Of a stretch of 64,000 nucleotides of DNA, positions 50,020 through 59,999 are shown one piece after another; within the stretch, counting starts at the first letter, position 1, and each line of letters starts with the position of its first letter. The DNA comes from Bacteroidaceae bacterium. GTDB lineage: Bacteria; Bacteroidota; Bacteroidia; Bacteroidales; Bacteroidaceae. The DNA lies in contig JAGAQY010000057.1 of NCBI GenBank assembly GCA_017622495.1, forward strand, positions 1 through 64,000, given 5' to 3'. Under the pieces are notes generated by a model, which saw only the letters and a list, made by a program, of their open reading frames with translations, was not told the DNA's origin and did not search any database. The position numbers and the translations under genes are program-made.

Positions 50020-52329
50020 ATGAAGAACTTAACGAAATCTTTGCGCTTCTTGTGCGTCGTAGCACTGGCGAGTGTGGCGGCTGTGGCTTCGGCGGAGGCT
50101 ACGAAAGTTAATCTTGCGCAGAAAACCATCAAGGTGACTGTATCGGCCAATGCCGATGAGGCCTCGCTCGTCACCGATAATGCACGTGTAAAGTATTGGA
50201 GTACCGAAGGGGCAGACCTCGGTCAGTATCATTACGTAGAGTTCGAGTGGTCGGCTACGGCTAAAGTGGAAGAGACCACCGTGTATTGGGCCAAACCCAG
50301 CACAAGCAAGGGCACGGCGCTGCCCACCGATGCCTACCTCAGCTACTGGGATGGTGAGGCATGGAGCGAAGGCGTGGGCCTGAACGAGATTGACGAGCAG
50401 AGCGTGACCACGCTGGAAAGTACCTTTGAAACGAAGAAGATGCGTATCTATATGAAGAGCGACTCTATCTGTGGCCTTCGTGAGGTGCGCATCTTTGGTT
50501 ATGAACGTGTGGTGCCGGGCGAGCTCTATGAGTGGCCCGAATATAGTTCGAAACTCAGCTATAACTACCGCAACGACTATCCCAATGGGGTGGAGGCGCC
50601 TACAAAAATGTTCACCGAGAAAGGTCAGGTCGGTTATAAAACCTATGGTTGGTGGGCGTTCGTATGGGGAGAGAAGCGTAACAAATATGTGACAGATGAG
50701 GCAATTGATAATCTGCTACGTCATATGGATACGGAATTTGCTTACTTCCGTGATGTGTTAGGTTGGCTTCCTGACAAACGTGCACGTAATGGTTACTATA
50801 GTACCATTTGCTTGTTCGGTAGTGGTTTGGAAGACGGCGCTTCAAATACAGAACGTGGAGGATGGCAGAGTGCGACATGGCACAATGGCAGCAGCTGGCC
50901 TATGGTGCTATTGAGCTATTATCCCGTAGCCTGCTTTGATTCCGATTTTACGTATGACGAGTATTACAAGTCGGCAGTCAACGATGCTGCCGCCCAGCAG
51001 AGTGCTTGCGTGCATGAAGGCATCCATGCTGTGTTTGCCGACCTCGAAGGCTGTAAGAATGCAGCTTGGTTCCACGAGAGTGGCAACACCTCTATGCAGG
51101 CCGATGCCGAGCTGAGCAAGACACCCAACGTAATCCCCGAGAGTATGGGATTCCTCAGCGCTGCCAATATGATTGCCCCGTTTATTCCTATCGAATGCTA
51201 TTCGGGTTGGTTACTCGACGGCAGCTTTGGTGGTCCCGGTGCGGAAGGTGTAAATAAACGTGACTCGAAAGGAAATCAGATTGGTACATGGCGCAATCTG
51301 CTCGGTGGCTATCAGTATGGCGAATTGTTTCCCCACTTCCTCACGGTGACCTTTGGCGATGGCGCTTTGCCTTGGGTATGGCGCTACTGCAAGGACCGCG
51401 TGTTGTCGGGCATTGCTGATTCTATCGGTGAGGTAGAGACCCGCCGACTGGTGCGTGAATACCGTGTGAAGCAGGCGATGATTGATTTCGGCAAGTGGTC
51501 GAACGCCAGCCGTGCCTTGATTGACAATAACTGGCAACTCTCTATCAAGGAAGAGTTGGCCCTCTCGGACAGAAAGGTGGAGGTATGGAAAGCTACTCCC
51601 TACGCCAATATGTATAAGTGCAATGAGACTGATAGCCTCGGCTGGTGGAAACCCGAATACCGCACCACGCCCGGATGGAGCGGTGCCAATCAGATTCCTA
51701 TCCATGTGAGTGGCGAGAAGGGCGACATCGTGCGCATCTACTTTGAACCCCTGGGCGACAATATGGAGTGCCAGCTCGCTTTCCGCTCAAAGCGCGGTAA
51801 GGTGTACTACTCGCAGCCTGTGCAGGGAGCAGGTGAGGTGACCATCGAACTGGCCGATGTGCCTGCCAACAATGTAATCATCGCCGTGGTGTGCAACACC
51901 GATTATATATATAAAGGTGAGGCTACTCGCAAGGCACACTATGACTACCGTCTGAAGATGATGGATAATGCCTATCAGCCGGCAAGCTCCAACTATAAGT
52001 GGTACAACTACCGCGGACTGATTGTGGACAAGAACTTCGACAAGGATGACTACGTATCGGTAGACCCTATCGAGGAGTCGGTGAAGTTTGGCTTTACTAC
52101 CGACAAGCAGGTGGTAAAGGCAGGTGAGACCTTGAACGTTTCGTTTACCGGTGCTTCGCAATGGATGGTACAGGTGCGTATGTTTGCCATGAACGGACGT
52201 AACGTGTATAACCAGAGCCTCTTGCGCGACGGTGCCTACTACATCCCTGCCAATGTGGAGCCGGGCATGTATATACTGCAGGCGCAGAATGGGCGTGAGA
52301 TGGCGAGCGTGAAGATTGTGGTGGAATGA
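50020..52329 (+). CDS. Secreted HExxH metallopeptidase-like protein with T9SS-like C-terminus
   Basis: This 769-residue protein has a signal peptide (LRFLCVVALASVAAVASAEA). Residues ~25-165 look like a discoidin-type carbohydrate-binding domain (ARVKYWSTEGADLGQYHYVEFEW...TTVYWAKPSTS). The central domain contains HEGIH (His332, Glu333, His336), a zinc HExxH motif, and FHESGN with Glu353 as a possible third ligand, so a zinc peptidase is likely. A C-terminal beta-sandwich (~560-660) and an end segment (FAMNGRNVYNQSLLRDGAYYIPANVEPGMYILQAQNG) resemble the type-IX secretion/Por sorting domain. It is first in the FAS1-SusCD locus, 19 bp upstream of the first fasciclin gene, so it probably acts on a surface or extracellular target. 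Confidence 0.75.
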   Translation: MKNLTKSLRFLCVVALASVAAVASAEATKVNLAQKTIKVTVSANADEASLVTDNARVKYWSTEGADLGQYHYVEFEWSATAKVEETTVYWAKPSTSKGTALPTDAYLSYWDGEAWSEGVGLNEIDEQSVTTLESTFETKKMRIYMKSDSICGLREVRIFGYERVVPGELYEWPEYSSKLSYNYRNDYPNGVEAPTKMFTEKGQVGYKTYGWWAFVWGEKRNKYVTDEAIDNLLRHMDTEFAYFRDVLGWLPDKRARNGYYSTICLFGSGLEDGASNTERGGWQSATWHNGSSWPMVLLSYYPVACFDSDFTYDEYYKSAVNDAAAQQSACVHEGIHAVFADLEGCKNAAWFHESGNTSMQADAELSKTPNVIPESMGFLSAANMIAPFIPIECYSGWLLDGSFGGPGAEGVNKRDSKGNQIGTWRNLLGGYQYGELFPHFLTVTFGDGALPWVWRYCKDRVLSGIADSIGEVETRRLVREYRVKQAMIDFGKWSNASRALIDNNWQLSIKEELALSDRKVEVWKATPYANMYKCNETDSLGWWKPEYRTTPGWSGANQIPIHVSGEKGDIVRIYFEPLGDNMECQLAFRSKRGKVYYSQPVQGAGEVTIELADVPANNVIIAVVCNTDYIYKGEATRKAHYDYRLKMMDNAYQPASSNYKWYNYRGLIVDKNFDKDDYVSVDPIEESVKFGFTTDKQVVKAGETLNVSFTGASQWMVQVRMFAMNGRNVYNQSLLRDGAYYIPANVEPGMYILQAQNGREMASVKIVVE

Positions 52330-52348
52330 AATTACATAATAATACTAT

Positions 52349-54910
52349 ATGAAAAAGACGTATCTGAAAGCATGTGCATTAGCACTCCTCCTTGGTGGAG
52401 TGGGCGTGATGCAGTCGTGCAAAGATGAATCTCTCTATGAGGAACCTGCATGGCTGGGCAACTCCATCTATGAGCGGTTGGAAGAGGAGGGCAACTACAC
52501 CTATACGTTGCGCCTCATCGACTCATTGGGGCTTACCGACGTGTTCCGTCAGACAGGTAGTAAGACTCTCTTTGTTACGGATGACGAGACCTATGATGCC
52601 TATTTCGCAAGTAAGGGCCTCAAGTTTGAGGATTTGAGCCAGTCGCAAATCAAGATGTTGCTCAACAGTGCCATGATCAACAATGCCTACCTCATCGACT
52701 TGCTGAGTAATGTGAGCGGAAACCCGCCCGAAGGGGGTGAATGTATGCGTCGACCTACTGCGGTGAGTGCGTATGACTCCGTATCGCGTATCCTACCGGC
52801 CCAAATGCCTAATACGCAATATTGGCAGAAGTATAAGGATAAGGCCGATGGTATCGTGCTGCTGCGCGACAATACGCCTCAGCCCATGATTCACTTCCTG
52901 CCCTCTTACATGAGAAAGCACGGAATTACTGCAGCTGACTTGTCGATGCTCACCAACGGACAGTGCAATAGCGTGGCCGACTCGTATGTCAATGGCATGA
53001 AGGTGATTGAACGCGACATCACGTGCAAGAACGGTTATATACATAAGGTAGACGGTGTGATGATGTCGGCCGACAATATGGCGAATATCATCAACAATCA
53101 CCCCAAGATGAGTACCTATGCATCGTTGCTCAACCGCTTCAGCGCTCCCTACTATGATGCGTTCGCTACAGCAGAGTATAACCGACTGTATAAGAATACC
53201 GACTCGGTATTCGTGCTTCGCTACTTTGCCACTACATCGGCTATAGGCGACAACAATGCCGACCCCAACGGACAGCCTGTAGATGCACAGCTGGCCTTCG
53301 ACCCGGGATGGAACGAATATATCTACGACAATACCGCTGGCTATGACCTGCACTACGATGCCGGTGCAATGTTGGTACCCACTAATACGGCACTTGACAA
53401 ATGGTGGAACGGAGCCGGTAAGGTGATACAAGATATGTATGGCTCGTGGGACAAAGTGCCGATGAAGGTTTTGGTAAAGTTGCTCAACCTGAACATGATC
53501 AATGCCTTCTCTGAAACCGTGCCCTCGAAGTTTGACAATATCGTGGACAATGCCACTAAGGTGCCCATCGGCATCAAACCTGAGGACGTAGACAGCTGCT
53601 TCATGGGATGCAACGGTGTGGTGTACATGACCAATCAGGTATTCACCCCTGCCGAGTACTCTTCGGTATCGTTCCCCGCTCTCATCAACCAGAATACGAT
53701 GAGTGTAATCTATTGGGGCTTGGAGCAACTCAACTTTGAGGCATACCTCAACTCTATGGACTCGTACTACAGCTTCATCATACCTACCAACAACGCCATG
53801 CTGGAGTATATCGACCCCTGTTCGTATGCGACCTATCCGCTCACTATCCTCTATCAATTCTACTACGATGACGAGAGAAAGACCGTGAAGGCCAACCGCT
53901 TCAGATACAATGTGGAGACCAAGAGTATTGTCGAAGGTGAAGAGCTGGTGGAGGCTAACAACGACGAGATACTCGACCGCCTGGAAGACATCATTGACAA
54001 CATGATTGTGGTGGGCGACGTAGAGGACGGACATACCTATTATAAGACTAAGGGTGGAAGCACCATCAAGGTGGCCAATGCCGGCATCGAAGGCTCGATG
54101 ACTATCGAAGGCGGATGGCAAATCGTGGAGGGAAGCAACTCACCTGTGGTAACTCAAATCTACGACCTCAGCGAGAAGGGTAATGGTAAGTCATACGTGA
54201 TGGAAACCGAGATGCCTCTCAGCAGCAAGCGTTCGGCCTATTCAATCCTGCGTGACACTCCCGAGTTCTCCAAGTTCTACGAACTGCTGGGCGGTAGCTC
54301 ATTGCTGGCCGAAAAGATGAGCGGACGATATACCTGTATTGACCGCAACATCAGCCTGTTTGATGCGTATAACTACACCATCTATGTGCCTACCAACGAG
54401 GCTATACAGCAGTTGCATGATGAGGGCCTGTTGCCTACATGGAGCGACTATGAGAGCCTTACAGCCGAGGATTTCGGTGGCGACGCTGCAGCATTGAAGG
54501 CTGCCCAGTCGAAGGTGGCAGCACGCATTACCGACTTCTTGCGCTACCACATACAGGATAATGCCATCTTTATCGGTGGCGAGCCTGTGAGCGGAGGTAA
54601 GTATGAGACCTCGAAGATGAATACTGCCAACAAGCGATTCTATAGCGTGACGGTCGATGCCGATGACTATCAGATGACCATGAAGGACCAGGTGAACGAT
54701 GCACCGCGCCGAGTGATAACCGAGAATGGCCTATACAATATCATGGGACGCGAGTATTGGATTGAGACCATGGGCTCTGGTGCTAACGAACGTACCGAGA
54801 TATACAATGCTTCGGACGTTGTAGTTCACCAGATCGATGGCGTACTCCTATATGATAAGAGTCAGAAGAAACCATGGAGAGAAGAAATCAATTGGAATAC
54901 AAACAACTAA
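52349..54910 (+). CDS. Large fasciclin (FAS1)-domain surface lipoprotein
   Basis: This 853-residue lipoprotein has a signal peptide ending in VMQSC. It carries several FAS1-like units, each an LxxFLxxxGL...F helix then a TLFVTDDETYDAYF-type or FIIPTNNAMLEYI-type strand-turn: about residues 45-250, 260-420, 445-610 and 640-840. Typical FAS1 NxA/VHxIDGVL ends appear (KVDGVMMSADN, IDGVLLY). FAS1 proteins mediate adhesion or protein contacts. Here the gene is 16 bp upstream of a SusC/SusD pair, so it may form part of the surface complex or capture the substrate. Confidence 0.85.
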   Translation: MKKTYLKACALALLLGGVGVMQSCKDESLYEEPAWLGNSIYERLEEEGNYTYTLRLIDSLGLTDVFRQTGSKTLFVTDDETYDAYFASKGLKFEDLSQSQIKMLLNSAMINNAYLIDLLSNVSGNPPEGGECMRRPTAVSAYDSVSRILPAQMPNTQYWQKYKDKADGIVLLRDNTPQPMIHFLPSYMRKHGITAADLSMLTNGQCNSVADSYVNGMKVIERDITCKNGYIHKVDGVMMSADNMANIINNHPKMSTYASLLNRFSAPYYDAFATAEYNRLYKNTDSVFVLRYFATTSAIGDNNADPNGQPVDAQLAFDPGWNEYIYDNTAGYDLHYDAGAMLVPTNTALDKWWNGAGKVIQDMYGSWDKVPMKVLVKLLNLNMINAFSETVPSKFDNIVDNATKVPIGIKPEDVDSCFMGCNGVVYMTNQVFTPAEYSSVSFPALINQNTMSVIYWGLEQLNFEAYLNSMDSYYSFIIPTNNAMLEYIDPCSYATYPLTILYQFYYDDERKTVKANRFRYNVETKSIVEGEELVEANNDEILDRLEDIIDNMIVVGDVEDGHTYYKTKGGSTIKVANAGIEGSMTIEGGWQIVEGSNSPVVTQIYDLSEKGNGKSYVMETEMPLSSKRSAYSILRDTPEFSKFYELLGGSSLLAEKMSGRYTCIDRNISLFDAYNYTIYVPTNEAIQQLHDEGLLPTWSDYESLTAEDFGGDAAALKAAQSKVAARITDFLRYHIQDNAIFIGGEPVSGGKYETSKMNTANKRFYSVTVDADDYQMTMKDQVNDAPRRVITENGLYNIMGREYWIETMGSGANERTEIYNASDVVVHQIDGVLLYDKSQKKPWREEINWNTNN

Positions 54911-54926
54911 AAAGTAGCAGACGAAG

Positions 54927-57900
54927 ATGAAAAACATATTGAGAACTATCGCAATGATGGCGCTGCTACTGACTACAGTGCAGCTTAGGGCACAGATTAC
55001 CCAAGTATATGGTACGGTATCGGATGACTGGGGGCCATTGTTTGGTGTGAATGTGTGTGAGATGGACGGTACCGACCGTATCGTGGAGTCGGCCATTACC
55101 GACCTCAATGGTAACTTTACCATGCGAGTGAAGAATCCGAAGAACAAGATACGCTTCAGCTATGTGGGATGCACCACCGTGTTGCTCCCTATCGACCGTG
55201 AGCAATATACGATACACATGAAGTCGGAAAACGAGATTACTGAGGTGGTCATCACATCGCAGCGCCGTATCAACTCCGGCGGTCTGGCTATCCCTGAACG
55301 TGAGGTGTCGTTTGCAGCACAGACACTCTCAACCGAAGGATTCGAGGGACTGGGTATCAATACGATTGACGAGGCTCTGCAGGGACGTATCTCGGGTCTC
55401 GACATCGTATCGGTGTCAGGTAACTTGGGTGCTGGTACTACCATGCGCCTTCGTGGTGCCTCTACGGTAAGTACACTCACCAGCAGCAATCCGCTGATTG
55501 TGGTGAACGGCAATACGTGGAATGTGGACATGTCGGACTTCGACGTGCAGTCGGCCAACGACGAGCAGTTTGCCCAATTGCTCAACATCAATCCAGAGGA
55601 TATCGAGAGTATCACCGTACTGAAGGACGCGGCTGCTACGGCTATCTATGGTTCGCAAGGTGCCAATGGTGTGATTGAGCTGACCACCAAGCGTGGTAAG
55701 CAGGGTAAGCCTCAGTTGGCCTATACAATGCGTCTGACGGGTACCTACCAACCTCAGGGTTATCAATTGCTCGATGGTGACGACTACACCATGCTGTTGA
55801 AGGAGTCATACTTCAATCCCACACAGAGTGACGCTGCTGCCAACATTCGTGAGCTCAACTACGACAAGAATTTCTCGGAGTATGAGCAGTACAACAACAA
55901 TACCGATTGGGCAAAGGCAGTGACACAGGTCGGTTTGCGCCAGAACCATCATATCTCCGTATCGGGAGGTGGTGAGAAGGCCAGCTTCCGTATCTCCGGC
56001 GGTTTTGACAATGAGACAGGTAGCGTGATCAAGCAGCACCTGAGCCGATTCTCTACACGTGTGGCTCTCGACTACTTCGTGAGCCAACGTATCTCTATCG
56101 CTACCAACTTCTCGCTCACCTATACGAAGAACGACAAGAACTATGACAATCTGTTGTCATTGGCCTATAAGAAGATGCCCAATATGAGTATCTATGAGCA
56201 AGATCCTATTACAGGTGTTGACACGGATCGTTATTATACGATGTTGCAGTCGGGCTCATCAGAGTTTAATGATGACCAGAAAAGATATGTGAATCCTGTG
56301 GCCAGTGCTCATCTTGCCATCAACAATCAGAAGACCTACGACATTATGCCCGAGTTGCAGATAAAGTATCGTTTGCTGGGTCTTGACGACGAGTCATGGC
56401 AGCTGAATTGGGATGGACGATTCTACATGAACCTCTTTAATGACTATGTCGACCAATTCTATCCGAGCGAACTGAAAACAGTGTCTTGGAACGCGGGGGT
56501 AAACTCTGCATACGCTGCAAGCAGCAAGAGTGTGGCGCTCAATACGAAGCAGACCTTGACGTTGATCCCGCATTTCAATAACCCTGACCATTCACTGATG
56601 GCGATGGGACGTATGGAGATGACCACAGGTCAGTCGAGCAGTCAGTCATCGTCAAGCAACGGATTGCCTACGGGTGGTATCACCAGCCCGAGTGCAGGTG
56701 GTGTGATTGCTGATCAGTCGACAGGTTATAGCCGCTGGCGTTCGTTGTACTATACTTTCTCTACACACTATGCCTATAAGAGCAAGTATATGTTTGACTT
56801 CTCGGTACGTGTTGACGGTAGCACCAAGTTTGGCCCTGGCAAGCGCTGGGGCGTGTTCCCTGCCGTATCGTTGCGCTGGAACGTCATTGATGAGGTGTGG
56901 ATGGAGCCTACCAAGGATTGGCTCTCTATGCTCTCAATCCGTCCCAGCTGGGGACGTGTAGGTAATGCTCCCGGTAGCGATTACCTTTATGAAAGTAAAT
57001 ATGGTGTAGGTAACCGTTACTTGGATATGAGCAGTATGTCGCCGCTCAATATCCGTCTCTCTGACCTTCGTTGGGAGAAGGTTTCGACCTACGATGTGGG
57101 TATGGATATCGGTTTCTTCGAAGATAAGCTGAATGTGACATTGGACTGGTATAAATCCAAGACCGAGGATATGCTGATGCCCGATGTGAGAATCCCCTCA
57201 AGCACTGGCTACAAGACATTGCCAGTGAAGAACGTAGGCTCAATGCGCAATACGGGTTGGGAACTGAATATCGACACTCGTGAAGTGGTGAAGAGAGGTA
57301 AGTTTGGATTTGACTTCAACCTGGCATTCGGTAACAACTACAACGAGATTCTGGAGATGGATCCCACCGTGCTGAAATCGCTGAACAGCGACTTTAACTA
57401 TGGCAACCGCGAGGTGCTGCAGCGTGTACAGATTGGTAATCCGTTCGGCGCTATCTACGGCTTCCGCTATAAAGGGGTATACCAATACAACTATGAGACT
57501 GTTGTGGGTATGTCGCACGAGGAGCGTCTTGCATTCCTTGCAGAGAATAAGACAGCTCCCATTGTACTCAATGCCAATGATGAGATCGTGTACGATGAGG
57601 ATGGATTGCCCCTGCAGATGATGTACAACTACTCGAATGAGGGTACCACGCTGCCTTATGAGTTCAAGGGTGGTGATGCCATCTATGAGGACGTAAACCA
57701 CGACGGTAATATCAACGCACTGGACATCGTCTATTTGGGTAGCTCGCTGCCGAAGTTGACAGGCGGATTCGGATTTAATCTCAAGTATGCCAAGTGGAGA
57801 CTGAATACACAGTTCAATTATCGTGTAGGAAACAAGATTCTCAACCTTGCACGCCTGGATGCCGAGGCGATGATTGGCAACAACAATCAGAGCAAGGCGG

Positions 57901-58244
57901 TGAACCACCGTTGGCGTAAGGAGGGGGACAACACCTCTATTCCTCGCGCTATGTTTGGTGCCGGTTCTAACTACAACACCTTGGTTAGCGACCGTTTCGT
58001 GGAGGATGGCTCGTTCCTACGTCTCAACTATATACAGTTGTCCTACGAGTTGAACAGAGATTGGGTTAAGAGTATTGGCTTGCGTGGCATAAGATGCTAT
58101 ATGAGTGCCAACAACCTCTTCTGCCTGACACGTTACAAAGGTGTAGACCCTGAAGTGGGTTATGGTGGCTATGGCGTTGCATCGGATGGTGGACAGACAC
58201 CGCGTGCAAAGTCGTTTACATTGGGTTTGTCGGTTGATTTCTAA
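54927..58244 (+). CDS. SusC/RagA-type TonB-dependent outer-membrane transporter
   Basis: This 1105-residue protein has a signal peptide (AMMALLLTTVQLRA). A carboxypeptidase-like domain follows (~25-110: QVYGTVSDDWGPLFGVNV...GNFTMRV), then the plug with DEALQGRISGLDIVSVSGNLGAGTTMRLRGAS and SITVLKDAAATAIYGSQGANGVIEL. The 22-strand barrel ends in KSFTLGLSVDF. It imports a large ligand, usually a glycan or peptide, with energy from TonB. Its stop is 1 bp from the SusD start; FAS1 genes flank the pair, which is unusual for a purely carbohydrate Sus system. Confidence 0.95.
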   Translation: MKNILRTIAMMALLLTTVQLRAQITQVYGTVSDDWGPLFGVNVCEMDGTDRIVESAITDLNGNFTMRVKNPKNKIRFSYVGCTTVLLPIDREQYTIHMKSENEITEVVITSQRRINSGGLAIPEREVSFAAQTLSTEGFEGLGINTIDEALQGRISGLDIVSVSGNLGAGTTMRLRGASTVSTLTSSNPLIVVNGNTWNVDMSDFDVQSANDEQFAQLLNINPEDIESITVLKDAAATAIYGSQGANGVIELTTKRGKQGKPQLAYTMRLTGTYQPQGYQLLDGDDYTMLLKESYFNPTQSDAAANIRELNYDKNFSEYEQYNNNTDWAKAVTQVGLRQNHHISVSGGGEKASFRISGGFDNETGSVIKQHLSRFSTRVALDYFVSQRISIATNFSLTYTKNDKNYDNLLSLAYKKMPNMSIYEQDPITGVDTDRYYTMLQSGSSEFNDDQKRYVNPVASAHLAINNQKTYDIMPELQIKYRLLGLDDESWQLNWDGRFYMNLFNDYVDQFYPSELKTVSWNAGVNSAYAASSKSVALNTKQTLTLIPHFNNPDHSLMAMGRMEMTTGQSSSQSSSSNGLPTGGITSPSAGGVIADQSTGYSRWRSLYYTFSTHYAYKSKYMFDFSVRVDGSTKFGPGKRWGVFPAVSLRWNVIDEVWMEPTKDWLSMLSIRPSWGRVGNAPGSDYLYESKYGVGNRYLDMSSMSPLNIRLSDLRWEKVSTYDVGMDIGFFEDKLNVTLDWYKSKTEDMLMPDVRIPSSTGYKTLPVKNVGSMRNTGWELNIDTREVVKRGKFGFDFNLAFGNNYNEILEMDPTVLKSLNSDFNYGNREVLQRVQIGNPFGAIYGFRYKGVYQYNYETVVGMSHEERLAFLAENKTAPIVLNANDEIVYDEDGLPLQMMYNYSNEGTTLPYEFKGGDAIYEDVNHDGNINALDIVYLGSSLPKLTGGFGFNLKYAKWRLNTQFNYRVGNKILNLARLDAEAMIGNNNQSKAVNHRWRKEGDNTSIPRAMFGAGSNYNTLVSDRFVEDGSFLRLNYIQLSYELNRDWVKSIGLRGIRCYMSANNLFCLTRYKGVDPEVGYGGYGVASDGGQTPRAKSFTLGLSVDF

Positions 58245-58245
58245 A

Positions 58246-59973
58246 ATGAAGGCTATGAAAAGAAAATTGATTATAGGACTGATAGGTTGCATGGGACTCA
58301 CTTTTACGTCATGTGGTGACTTCCTTGATCTGGAACCATTGAACGAGATTATTCTGGAGAACTTCTGGAATGAGAAGAGCGATGTGGAGAACATCGTTGC
58401 TGGCTGTTATGCCTCACTGCAGTCTCAGGAAGTGGTGGAGCGTATGATGGCTTGGGGTGAGTTCCGTTCCGATAATATAATAGGTGGTACCAATATCAGT
58501 GGTAATGAGAGTCTGGAGAATGTGTTCAAGGAGAACATCAAGTCGGACAATACATTCACCAATTGGGACCCCTTCTACAGTATTATCAATACATGTAACA
58601 CGGTGTTGCACTATGCACCAGGCGTGGCCGAGAAGGATCCCACCTTTACAAAGAGCGAGCTGGATGCAACGATTGCCGAGGTATCGACAATTCGTGCCCT
58701 CTGCTACTTCTATCTTATCCGTGCATTCCGTGATGTACCTTATGTGACAGAGCCCTTCATTGATGATACGCAAGAGATGGCGTTGCCTGCAACACCGTTC
58801 TATGATGTGCTCGATTCACTGATTACAGACTTGGAGGCTGTCAAGCCCTATGCTGTGAAGAAGTATCCGTCAAATAAACTGGACTATCAGACAGGCCGTC
58901 TCACACAGGATGCTATCCATGCACTCTTGTGCGACTTGCATCTGTGGAAGCAGAACTATGAAGCTGCTGTCCGCTATGCTGATCTCGTGATTGATGCCAA
59001 GACAGCAGACTATCAGAAGGTGCTCGACAAGTTGGCCGGTAATGCCAGTGTAGAAGACCAGATGATTGGCGGCTATCCGCTGATATCTGATAGGCTGAGT
59101 AGCTATTATGGCAATGCATACGACATGATATTTGGTACAGGAAACAGTCGTGAGAGCATCTTCGAACTCAACTACTCCTCAGAAAAGACGATGCCCTCCA
59201 ATGGTGCCGTGAGCTATTACTATGGAAACGAAGAGACATATCCCGGTATCGTGAAGCCTGCTGAGTTTATCACTACCGACATGACTTTGGACAGACCGAA
59301 TGTGTATGCCCATAAGTATGATAGCCGCTATTATGAAAACATGCAGTCGACAGGTACTACCTATGGTATCAATAAGTACGCATCGAACAGTAGTATAGTG
59401 AATGCTTCGGCTTCTACGCCGGATGCTGCTTATGGTAGTATGTATGCAAAGGATAATTGCTACGCTAACTGGATTGTATATCGCCTGACCGATGTAATGC
59501 TCATGAAGGCTGAAGCAATGGTGCAACTGATCGACGAGAATGACACGACAGAAAATGCCGCTGCAGTGCGCGACTCATTGCTCCGAGGAGCTTTTGAGAT
59601 TGTCAGTGTTGTCAACAGTCGTTCAAGCTTCGCTTCTACTGAGGGTGGAATCTCATACGGTGATTTCAGCAGTAAGACCCAGATGACCAATCTTGTACTT
59701 GACGAGCGTAACCGCGAACTGATGTTTGAAGGAAAGCGATGGTTCGACCTTGTGCGTCGTGCCGAGCGTGAAGGAAATACAAGCTATCTGATTGCACAGG
59801 TTACACGCAAAGGATCAGACAATGCCAGCGTGGTGCAGAGTAAGTTGTCGCGTATGGATGGCTTGTATTGGCCATATAATAAGGAGGAACTTCAGGTAAA
59901 TCCTAATCTCAAGCAGAATCCCGCTTATCCGAATGAGGATGATGGCTCATACGAGAATACCATGACAAAATAA
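58246..59973 (+). CDS. SusD/RagB-type surface nutrient-binding lipoprotein
   Basis: The protein has 575 residues from ATG 58246 (58255 is a close alternative). Signal peptide IIGLIGCMGLTFTSC with lipid cysteine, then the SusD pattern: DFLDLEPLNEIILENFWN, VAGCYASLQS, AEVSTIRALCYFYLIRAFRDVPYVTEP near 140, ALLCDLHLWKQNYEAAVRYADLVI, and the C-terminal NLVLDERNRELMFEGKRWFDLVR near 490. It caps the neighbouring SusC and selects the ligand. The start directly follows the SusC stop, as in most Sus pairs. Confidence 0.94.
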   Translation: MKAMKRKLIIGLIGCMGLTFTSCGDFLDLEPLNEIILENFWNEKSDVENIVAGCYASLQSQEVVERMMAWGEFRSDNIIGGTNISGNESLENVFKENIKSDNTFTNWDPFYSIINTCNTVLHYAPGVAEKDPTFTKSELDATIAEVSTIRALCYFYLIRAFRDVPYVTEPFIDDTQEMALPATPFYDVLDSLITDLEAVKPYAVKKYPSNKLDYQTGRLTQDAIHALLCDLHLWKQNYEAAVRYADLVIDAKTADYQKVLDKLAGNASVEDQMIGGYPLISDRLSSYYGNAYDMIFGTGNSRESIFELNYSSEKTMPSNGAVSYYYGNEETYPGIVKPAEFITTDMTLDRPNVYAHKYDSRYYENMQSTGTTYGINKYASNSSIVNASASTPDAAYGSMYAKDNCYANWIVYRLTDVMLMKAEAMVQLIDENDTTENAAAVRDSLLRGAFEIVSVVNSRSSFASTEGGISYGDFSSKTQMTNLVLDERNRELMFEGKRWFDLVRRAEREGNTSYLIAQVTRKGSDNASVVQSKLSRMDGLYWPYNKEELQVNPNLKQNPAYPNEDDGSYENTMTK

Positions 59974-59999
59974 GTAATCAATGATTTAGACGAAATACT

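Noticed and set aside
52793..54121. 442-codon open frame on the minus strand
   Set aside because: It is antisense to the FAS1 gene at 52349-54910, has no recognisable domain and is rich in His/Val in a way typical of a mirrored coding frame.
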